From Terriglobia bacterium (GTDB lineage Bacteria; Acidobacteriota; Terriglobia; Terriglobales; Acidobacteriaceae), in the NCBI GenBank assembly GCA_032252755.1, contig JAVUPY010000017.1:1-64000 (forward strand): a stretch of DNA of 64,000 nt, read 5' to 3'. Below are positions 57,926 through 64,000 of the stretch, piece after piece. A program made the position numbers and the translations under genes. Under the pieces are notes generated by a model. The model made no database searches. It was not told the DNA's origin and saw only the letters and a list, made by a program, of their open reading frames with translations. Numbering within the stretch: position 1 is the stretch's first letter; every line of letters begins with the position of its first letter.

Positions 57926-59671
57926 ATGTCCAACGTCGTCCGCTTCGATCCCTTTGAAATAGACCTGGACTCGGGCGAACTCCGAAAGCGCGGCATCCGA
58001 ATCAAGTTGCGAGATCAATCCTTCCAGGTGCTGCTCACCCTTTTGGAGCACCCCGGTGGCGTGGTCACACGCGAGGAGTTGCGTCAACGATTGTGGCGCA
58101 ACGACGTTTTCGTTGACTTCGATAACAATCTCAACATTGTCGTCGCCCGGTTACGCGAGGCGCTGGGCGACCCTGCCGACCATCCCCGATTCATTCAGAC
58201 ATTGCCCAGGCGGGGTTATCGTTTCATCGCGCCCGTTCGCGAAGTGCCAGCGCATCCGCAAGAGACTCCCCTGCCGTCGCGAACCAGGGTTGTCGTGCTT
58301 CCCTTCATAAACCTGAGCGGTGATTCAGCGCAGGATTACTTCAGCGATGCCATGACCGACGAGATCATCACCGCGCTCGCAACCTTAGCGCCGGAGCAAC
58401 TCGCCGTTATCGCCCGCACGACCGCCATGCTTTATAAGAGCAGTCACAAGGATGTTGGACAGATTGGTCGCGAATTGCACGTGGACCACGTCGTGGAAGG
58501 CGGTGTCCGCACCGACGGCGATCACGTCGCCATCAATGTGCAACTGATTCAGACCAGCGACCAGGTGCACGTCTTCGCGAAGAGATATGACATCGAGATG
58601 AATCAGGTCTTCCGTCTTCAGAGTCGTATTGCCGCCGACATCGCTAGGCAAATCCCTTCTCTATCCAGCAAGCTTGGCACCGGAGACCCCGCCAGAAAGC
58701 AGCCAACCAGCGATTTACTCGCATACCAGTCGTATCTCCGCGGTCGCCAGCACATGTACAGGGAAACACCGCTGGAATTGATCGAGGCAAGAAAGTGTTT
58801 CGAAGAAGCCATCGCCCGCGATGCCCAATTCGCTCTCGCTTATGACGCTTTGGGTGAGGCTTATTTTTGGACAGGATTTTTCGGGTACATACCACCGAAG
58901 GAGGCGTTTTCGGCAGGGCTTTGGGCCGCCCTGCGGGCCCTCGAGATCGATAACACGCTGGCCGAGACCCACGGACTGCTCGGGCAGTTTCGCCAACAGC
59001 TTGACTACAACTGGCCCGAGGTTCAACGCGAATTAAATCGCGCTATGGAACTGAACCCGTCATCCCCGCTTGTCCGCTTTCGGTATGCCGGAAGCGGACT
59101 CCTGCCCCAAGGTCGCCTTACGGAGGGCATCACCCACCTTGAATATGCATTGCAGCTGGATCCTCTTTCTCTGCTGCTGCGCTGTTGGGTTTCGGTTTTC
59201 TTCTGGTTGGCGCATGAATACGACCGGGCATTGGCAGCCGCACGTTTCCTGGTGGGACTCGCTCCGGACTACTACTTACCCCAAATGATGATCGGCCACA
59301 TCTGCCGCGACATGGGAAAACTCCAGGAGGCGATCACTGCTCAGCGCCTGGCTGTGGAGTGGTCAGGTGGTGCACCGCAAATGCTGGGTTGGCTCGGCTT
59401 TTCCCTGGCCCTCGAGGGCAACACGTCTGAAGCTCGTTCGCTGCTGAACCGCATTCACTCCCTTGCGGATCAAACATACGTGTCACCGACATCTTTCGCC
59501 GTCATCCACCTTGGGCTGGGAGAAATCGACGAGACTTTTCTCTGGATGGAGCAGGCAATCGAAGACCGCGATCCCATCATGATCCCCATCAAAAGTTATC
59601 CTTTCCTCGACCCACTACGCGCAGATCCTCGTTTTACCGGCCTGCTCCGCAAGATGAACCTCGAATCCTGA
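57926..59671 (+). CDS. Winged-helix / TolB-like / TPR regulator (CadC-like, no membrane span)
   Basis: 581-aa protein. Residues 1-103 form an OmpR/CadC-type winged helix (EIDLDSGELRKRGIRIKLRDQ, GGVVTREELRQRLW, DFDNNLNIVVARLREALGD, RFIQTLPRRGYRFIAPV). Residues 120-245 are the TolB-N-like domain common in this architecture (VVVLPFINLSGDSAQDYFSDAMTDEI, GRELHVDHVVEGGVRTDGD). TPR repeats fill 265-575. This three-part layout is very common in acidobacteria, in many paralogues. No membrane helix is evident between the parts, so it is probably cytoplasmic. It diverges from the exported-protein gene, 222 bp apart, and might regulate it. Confidence 0.88.
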   Translation: MSNVVRFDPFEIDLDSGELRKRGIRIKLRDQSFQVLLTLLEHPGGVVTREELRQRLWRNDVFVDFDNNLNIVVARLREALGDPADHPRFIQTLPRRGYRFIAPVREVPAHPQETPLPSRTRVVVLPFINLSGDSAQDYFSDAMTDEIITALATLAPEQLAVIARTTAMLYKSSHKDVGQIGRELHVDHVVEGGVRTDGDHVAINVQLIQTSDQVHVFAKRYDIEMNQVFRLQSRIAADIARQIPSLSSKLGTGDPARKQPTSDLLAYQSYLRGRQHMYRETPLELIEARKCFEEAIARDAQFALAYDALGEAYFWTGFFGYIPPKEAFSAGLWAALRALEIDNTLAETHGLLGQFRQQLDYNWPEVQRELNRAMELNPSSPLVRFRYAGSGLLPQGRLTEGITHLEYALQLDPLSLLLRCWVSVFFWLAHEYDRALAAARFLVGLAPDYYLPQMMIGHICRDMGKLQEAITAQRLAVEWSGGAPQMLGWLGFSLALEGNTSEARSLLNRIHSLADQTYVSPTSFAVIHLGLGEIDETFLWMEQAIEDRDPIMIPIKSYPFLDPLRADPRFTGLLRKMNLES

Positions 59672-60216
59672 CCCGATTTTCAGCGAACGGTCACGGCCAG
59701 CCCGAAGATCGCCCACCTGCTACCAATGAATTCCCGTTGTCATCCTCTCGCGTACATCCAGTGCGACAACGTGGAGCACGCGAATTCACGTGTTGCGGAT
59801 ATTACTTCCGTTTTCGAAAATTTCTCCTGAGTGCACGCTCACGATGCACGACTCCTTCTTTGCAACGCTTTGCACTCTTCGCGCGCGGGCTCATTTACTT
59901 CCGAATCGTTTCTTCTACGCGTTTCATCGGGCTTTCTCGGCGCTTTCCTTGCCTGAGTGGGTTTTTGCGGTGGTCGTTGGGAGGCCTTTCTGTTATCTCC
60001 CCGGGAATTCCTTATGCCATGCCTGTTCCAGCGTGTATGAAAAGTTTTCGTGGAAAAAAATTAGCCTCCTGATTACGGAAGGCCGCTTTCAAACTGGCCA
60101 CAAATTCATTTGCAATTGAAAGGCAATAGCACTAAGGTGTGCAACGCGCGCGCTTTGTTCATCCCTCCGCACGAGGCGGCGATACAGCTTCAATTCTTCA
60201 GGAGGACATAGCAACA
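59672..60216 (+). other. Intergenic region without a convincing gene
   Basis: 545 bp. Short ORFs here have no ribosome-binding site or protein-like composition. The promoter of the exported-protein gene at 60217 should lie near its right end; an AGGAGG (60200-60205) is its ribosome-binding site. Confidence 0.5.
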
Positions 60217-60915
60217 ATGAAAAGCATTCATGGCTGGGCGATTCTTCTCGTAATTGCCCTGCTGATTGCCAGCCCCGCAGTCGCACAAACGGGTAATGGA
60301 GGGCCAAGTGGGACCCATTACAACCTTAACGTAATCGGAGTTGATAAAGGCAAGACAGCCGATATGGACGGAACCCAGGGCCACACGATCTTCGTCCCTC
60401 TCTGGGGAACGGCGAAGATCCTGCTTTGTGATTCCGCCACTTGCTCCGACGGTGCTTTTGAGGTGCTGGATCGAAATGGCACCGATGCTGACGGAGCTTC
60501 GTTCGCTCTTCCCAATCCTGACGTAGACGGTGACGGTACGACAACGTATTCCGTCTTCGCTCGGGCGCTTGGGAGTCCAAAGAACTCTCCTTACAACATC
60601 GTCACAACCTGCGCTTATGACCCGGCAGAGCCTGACGTACCGATCTGCTCCGTCATCTCAATGAATCTGACCCGAACCAAAGGTCCCTCGAAGTTCACGA
60701 ACGTCAGCAAGTACCTGCTTTACATTTATGCTGATATCGATGCCGACGGGACCGTTGAACGCGTCCCGCTATTTGACGACGGACTCGTGGACTTTTATTG
60801 GAATTGGGAAAACCACGGGCTGCGGCTTGCCCAACTCCGGTTCTATCCCTGCTCCAGCACGGTTCCGGACCCGAGCAATCCCGATGGGCCCACGACCGAC
60901 ACTTGCAATCCGTAA
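60217..60915 (+). CDS. Exported Asp/Gly-rich protein of unknown function
   Basis: 232-aa protein with a signal peptide (MKSIHGWAILLVIALLIASPAVAQ). The mature part is acidic, with calcium-loop-like strings DRNGTDADGASF, NPDVDGDGTTTY and YADIDADGTVERVPLFDDG, and three cysteine pairs (CDSATC, CAYDPAEPDVPIC, CSSTVPDPSNPDGPTTDTC). It probably folds as a disulfide-bonded, possibly Ca-binding, secreted protein. AGGAGG lies 11 bases before the ATG at 60217. It is followed after a strong hairpin by a DUF1573-like gene. Family not recognised. Confidence 0.75.
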   Translation: MKSIHGWAILLVIALLIASPAVAQTGNGGPSGTHYNLNVIGVDKGKTADMDGTQGHTIFVPLWGTAKILLCDSATCSDGAFEVLDRNGTDADGASFALPNPDVDGDGTTTYSVFARALGSPKNSPYNIVTTCAYDPAEPDVPICSVISMNLTRTKGPSKFTNVSKYLLYIYADIDADGTVERVPLFDDGLVDFYWNWENHGLRLAQLRFYPCSSTVPDPSNPDGPTTDTCNP

Positions 60916-60925
60916 GACCAACCTC

Positions 60926-60955
60926 GCTGTCGTGGGCCTCACTGCCCACGACAGC
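60926..60955 (+). terminator. Perfect 12-bp hairpin between two exported-protein genes
   Basis: GCTGTCGTGGGC / GCCCACGACAGC with a 6-base loop, followed by CTCTCTTCATAT. The tail is only moderately U-rich and the next start is 17 bases on, so it may terminate partially or act as a stability hairpin. Confidence 0.6.
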
Positions 60956-60971
60956 CTCTCTTCATATACAT

Positions 60972-61982
60972 ATGAGACTTCTTACTCGAGCATCTCTGGT
61001 TTTTCTCCTCTTTCTGACGTTGGCAACAGAGCTATTCGCTTTCGATGGGCCCAAGGCTGAGTTTCCCCAAACTACGTTTCAATTTGGCAAGGTACTCCGC
61101 GGTTCTGTCGTCGAACACGAATTTTTAATTCGAAATACCGGCGATCAAGCACTTACTGTCAAGGGCGTCACGATGAGTGTGCCGCTCAGGCTGCTGCACA
61201 TGGTTCCAACAGTGCCGCCGGGCGGAGAGGCGAAACTGAAGTTCGCCCTTAATACCAATGAGGTTGGAAACTTCTACGAAGGAATGATCGTGGTTGCTAC
61301 CGATGATCCCGCACAACCTGAATTCCAACTGACATTTGACGGCAACATTATCTCAACGGTCGAGATCTCCCCGATGCCGGCGTTTTATGTCGCCTCGCAA
61401 CGAGGTCAGTTGAAAGAAGAGTCTCTTGAAATTATCAATCACCAACCGGACCCGCTACATATCGAAAGCGTGGAATCTTCCAGTAATCGATTCACCTTGC
61501 GTCTCGTGACCATCGAAGATGGGCAGCGCTACAGGTTGTTCCTGAAGATGAATCCAAACGCGGAGCTCGGAAAGAAAGATGAACTCATCCGCATCCACAC
61601 AACCAGCAAGGAACACCCGATCGTGAATGTGGGAGCGCACACCTATGTCCGCGACCACGTGTACACTTTTCCTCCCGCGGTGGAGTTTGGACGGCTCAGA
61701 CTGGCTGATATAAGCGACACCAAGATCGCCGATGCATTAACTCAGAGACTGGTGGTTTATGACAGAGATCGAACAGACCTGCAGGTGCGACTTTCGAGCG
61801 ATTTGCCTTTTCTCAGCATGATTTCGCGTCGCGCCACCACAGGGGATCGCTCCGAGGTGTTCGTTTCCGTGGATCCGGCCAGGATCGCGCCCGGAAACTA
61901 CAGCGGCACCATTGAGATCATCACTAACGATGCGAGAGTGCCAAAACTAAAGGTTCCGGTATCGATCGCGGTTCAGAGGTAA
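60972..61982 (+). CDS. Exported DUF1573-like Ig-fold protein
   Basis: 336-aa protein with signal peptide MRLLTRASLVFLLFLTLATELFA. The first mature domain (residues 30-130) matches the DUF1573 pattern: FQFGKVLRGSVVEHEFLIRNTGDQALTVKGVT, then GNFYEGMIVVATDDPAQPEFQLTFDG. Two further Ig-like domains follow, ending RIAPGNYSGTIEIITNDARVPKLKVPVSIAVQR. Normally DUF1573 carries a cysteine after the V-x-C-G motif; here it is absent (GVTMSVPL). It lacks its own ribosome-binding site and lies 56 bp after the previous exported-protein gene, so the two probably form a unit. Confidence 0.8.
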   Translation: MRLLTRASLVFLLFLTLATELFAFDGPKAEFPQTTFQFGKVLRGSVVEHEFLIRNTGDQALTVKGVTMSVPLRLLHMVPTVPPGGEAKLKFALNTNEVGNFYEGMIVVATDDPAQPEFQLTFDGNIISTVEISPMPAFYVASQRGQLKEESLEIINHQPDPLHIESVESSSNRFTLRLVTIEDGQRYRLFLKMNPNAELGKKDELIRIHTTSKEHPIVNVGAHTYVRDHVYTFPPAVEFGRLRLADISDTKIADALTQRLVVYDRDRTDLQVRLSSDLPFLSMISRRATTGDRSEVFVSVDPARIAPGNYSGTIEIITNDARVPKLKVPVSIAVQR

Positions 61983-62047
61983 GTGGATTTCTGTGTGGAC
62001 TACTGGGTCGATGGTTTCCATTCGTCCAAATGTGGAACCGCCGTTCG

Positions 62048-64000
62048 TCAATTCGACCAGTAATAGGTCATCTTCACCTGGAACTGGTATGACGCCCGTT
62101 CCAACCCGCGTCCCGTGGTCTGCGTGTAGATCGCAAAGAAATCGCTGTTCGGACGGAAGATATAGCGCAGCCTGACATTCACACTCGAGAGCTTGGCGTC
62201 GTTGTTGATCTGCACGAACGTCGAACTCAGCAACTTGCGCGAAACGTTCACGTTCATTCGCCCGCCGATCAGGTTCGTCGAGAAGTTTCCCTGCGGCAGT
62301 CGCACGCGGTTGAAACGGTCCGTCAGTTCCAGCATGAAATGCGCATCGGGACGGACTACGAAAGCAGCACCGGTTTCATACAGCTGTCCGGAATAGAAAT
62401 CACCCCACGCCTGTTCCACTTCCCACATGAACCGCTTGCTCGCATCACTGACGTACTCAACCGACGGACGCAAGAAATGGTACGTAGCCTGAGGAATGAC
62501 GATCCCCGGACGGATCTCGAAGGGCCCCGGCAGCGCGTCCGTCAGGTCCTCGGCGCGGAACTCGAAGGCCGCCGAATTCTTGAAGTCGGTTCTCCAGTTC
62601 AACTCCGCCTGTCGCGTTGAGAGTCGTCCCTGCCGGTTCTCGTGGTACTCCATCGCGTTCTCGAACTGCATCTGCCGCACGAAAGGCAGAAACTTCGGAC
62701 GCGGCTTGTATGCAGCCACGCCGTAATACTGGCGATCTCCCGTGCGCTCGACAAAGCCCATCTCCGGGTTAAAGTTCTTGCCGATGTCCTCGACAACACC
62801 GTTGAAAGTCCAGAGGTCATCCTTGTACTCGGCCTGCATGCGCGCCGAATGCGTATCGGAATGCAACCCGGGCGTTGCGGTCGCCATCAGGATTCCGATC
62901 ACATGGAAATGATCGGTCAGGTTCAGAGTCGTATCGGCCCCGAAGCCGCGGTTATAGTCGTGTGGCACACCGCCTTCCCGGTTTACGACCATTGCGCCCA
63001 CGTATGATCGCTTCAGGATTCCAGCTTTCACCCGACCAACCGTGAATTGCTGGCGTGGAATTCCGTTCGCGCCAATTGTCCCCAGTTCTCGCGTCTGCAC
63101 CTGCAGAAAACCGATGTCGAAGCGGCCCGTCTTCCCCGTTAACTTCGCGCCGTAGTCGATGGGCACTGGTTCCCCGTCCTCGGTTAAGCCGATGCGCCGG
63201 CTGAAGAATAACTGGTTCCAGTGCGAGCGCCCGAAATCGAAAATGCCCGCATTTTCCAGGAAGAATTCGCGCTTCTCGGGGAAGAAGAGCGGAAAACGCG
63301 ATAGGTTCACTTGCTGCTCGTCTACTTCCGTCTGCCCGAAATCGGGGTTCGCCGTCACCTCAGCCGTGAGCGACGGAGTCACGCCGATTCTCGCCACCTC
63401 GAGCCCACCAGCACCGAACATCCCGGCGTCATAACCCGCATAGCCGATGCGCTCAACGCCTTGGCGCCAGCCGGAAGTCACATATGGTTTGATCTCGAAC
63501 AGACGTCTCCGATGCAGTTCGCCTACTCCGTCCAGATCGCCGGCCTGCGACACGCGCTCCAGGGCGAAGCTGCGCTGCCAGCCACTCCAGAGATTCTCTT
63601 CGTTCTTTCGCCGAATGACTCGTGAGACATTGAATCCCCAGCGGTCGCGCCCTTCTTTGAATCGCAGACTGCTGAGCGGAATTGCGATCTCCACCGTCCA
63701 GCCGCCCTTGTCCACCCGCGCCTCGCTGACCCACGCCGTATCCCAGGAGATGTTGGTTGGGTCTTCGTCCTCGTAATCGCCGCCCAAGCCGTCTTCGGTA
63801 ATGAGAGCATCCTGTTGAGTACCCAGCGGTGTTACTGTAAAGCGGTACGCGCTGCGCCGGTCGTGATACGTGTCAAGTACGATCGCGATCTTGTCGTCAT
63901 TGCTGAAATCCGCGTCGCGCACCAACTCGCGCGCGTTTATTCGTCGAGGCTCACTGTCCCAGGCACGAATTCCGAGGTAGAGGTTCCTGTTGTCATAAAG
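62048..64000 (-). CDS. DUF5916-type outer-membrane protein, partial
   Basis: 651 codons, open at the right edge, so the N-terminus is missing. The upstream part (LYDNRNLYLGIRAWDSEPRR, DDKIAIVLDTYHDRRSAYRF, GGWTVEIAIPLSSLRFK) is a carbohydrate-binding family 9-like domain; the rest is the DUF5916 region predicted to be a beta-barrel (ITANPDF/EVTANPDFGQTEVD, FPLFFPEKREFFLENAGIFDFG) and ends with the strand FQVKMTYYWSN. Such proteins are common in acidobacteria and Bacteroidota; the natural role is unknown. Convergent with the DUF1573-like gene, 65 bp apart. Confidence 0.88.
   Translation of the reverse strand, partial: LYDNRNLYLGIRAWDSEPRRINARELVRDADFSNDDKIAIVLDTYHDRRSAYRFTVTPLGTQQDALITEDGLGGDYEDEDPTNISWDTAWVSEARVDKGGWTVEIAIPLSSLRFKEGRDRWGFNVSRVIRRKNEENLWSGWQRSFALERVSQAGDLDGVGELHRRRLFEIKPYVTSGWRQGVERIGYAGYDAGMFGAGGLEVARIGVTPSLTAEVTANPDFGQTEVDEQQVNLSRFPLFFPEKREFFLENAGIFDFGRSHWNQLFFSRRIGLTEDGEPVPIDYGAKLTGKTGRFDIGFLQVQTRELGTIGANGIPRQQFTVGRVKAGILKRSYVGAMVVNREGGVPHDYNRGFGADTTLNLTDHFHVIGILMATATPGLHSDTHSARMQAEYKDDLWTFNGVVEDIGKNFNPEMGFVERTGDRQYYGVAAYKPRPKFLPFVRQMQFENAMEYHENRQGRLSTRQAELNWRTDFKNSAAFEFRAEDLTDALPGPFEIRPGIVIPQATYHFLRPSVEYVSDASKRFMWEVEQAWGDFYSGQLYETGAAFVVRPDAHFMLELTDRFNRVRLPQGNFSTNLIGGRMNVNVSRKLLSSTFVQINNDAKLSSVNVRLRYIFRPNSDFFAIYTQTTGRGLERASYQFQVKMTYYWSN

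Noticed and set aside
56801-58087. 428-aa form of the exported protein
   Set aside because: The signal peptide starts at residue 129 of that frame with a good ribosome-binding site; the upstream part overlaps the promoter area of the divergent regulator.
59790-60119. 109-aa ORF in the intergenic region
   Set aside because: No ribosome-binding site and no domain-like pattern.

Overview
The window looks like chromosomal DNA of an acidobacterium (Acidobacteriota, Terriglobia / 'Candidatus Koribacter'-like). This rests on moderately high GC, on gene families typical of that group (winged-helix + TolB-like + TPR regulators, DUF5916 and DUF1573 exported proteins, a TonB-receptor remnant, a 1950-residue poly-HAMP kinase), and on intergenic spaces full of short palindromic or word-like repeats. 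The assignment is by gene style, not by a database search. I found no rRNA, tRNA, CRISPR array, insertion sequence or prophage.

Layout. 1-3.9 kb (minus): glycine cleavage operon gcvT-gcvH-gcvPA-gcvPB, with gcvPB cut by the left edge. 4.1-7.4 kb: a 56-residue ten-cysteine protein, an exported S15/CocE-type hydrolase, a DinB-like protein and an exported BON-domain protein. 7.6-14.0 kb (minus): a five-gene NAD(P)-linked [NiFe] hydrogenase operon, hoxE-hoxF-hoxU-hoxY-hoxH, in which the HoxF/NuoF diaphorase is fused to a GltD/NfnB-type flavoprotein. This predicts a hydrogenase that can talk to two pyridine-nucleotide sites, possibly by electron bifurcation; no maturation genes are present. 14.5-24.4 kb (minus): an MscS-type channel, a Rec-PAS-kinase, and the poly-HAMP hybrid kinase with seven near-identical 92-residue repeats, a layout like fungal group III (Nik1/Os-1) kinases.

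24.8-31.1 kb (plus): HAD hydrolase, CPBP membrane protease, RNB ribonuclease, then PA2779-like protein, PA2778-like C39-type peptidase and a TPR/beta-barrel protein that look like one export or envelope unit. 31.2-33.6 kb: glpK and OsmC. 33.6-40.3 kb (minus): a respiratory operon of monohaem cytochrome c, DUF3373 porin, Tat-exported molybdopterin oxidoreductase, four-cluster ferredoxin subunit and membrane cytochrome b, with an ArsR regulator at its end and a CRP/FNR-like palindrome upstream. 40.5-41.9 kb: a decayed TonB-receptor tail and a LacI-type regulator.

42-56.2 kb is the division and cell-wall (dcw) cluster. On the minus strand it reads mraZ-rsmH-small gene-ftsL-ftsI-murE-murF-mraY-murD-ftsW-murG; murC follows but is inverted. 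Upstream of mraZ are a promoter and five AAGTGG-like repeats at exact 10-bp spacing (a sixth in phase), which I read as the MraZ operator. Three DnaA-box-like 9-mers lie between rsmH and ftsL. 56.5-64 kb holds exported proteins of unknown function, a winged-helix/TPR regulator, a DUF1573-like protein and, cut by the right edge, a DUF5916-type outer-membrane protein.

Many automatic start choices upstream of real starts were shortened here by ribosome-binding site and family length; these cases are stated.
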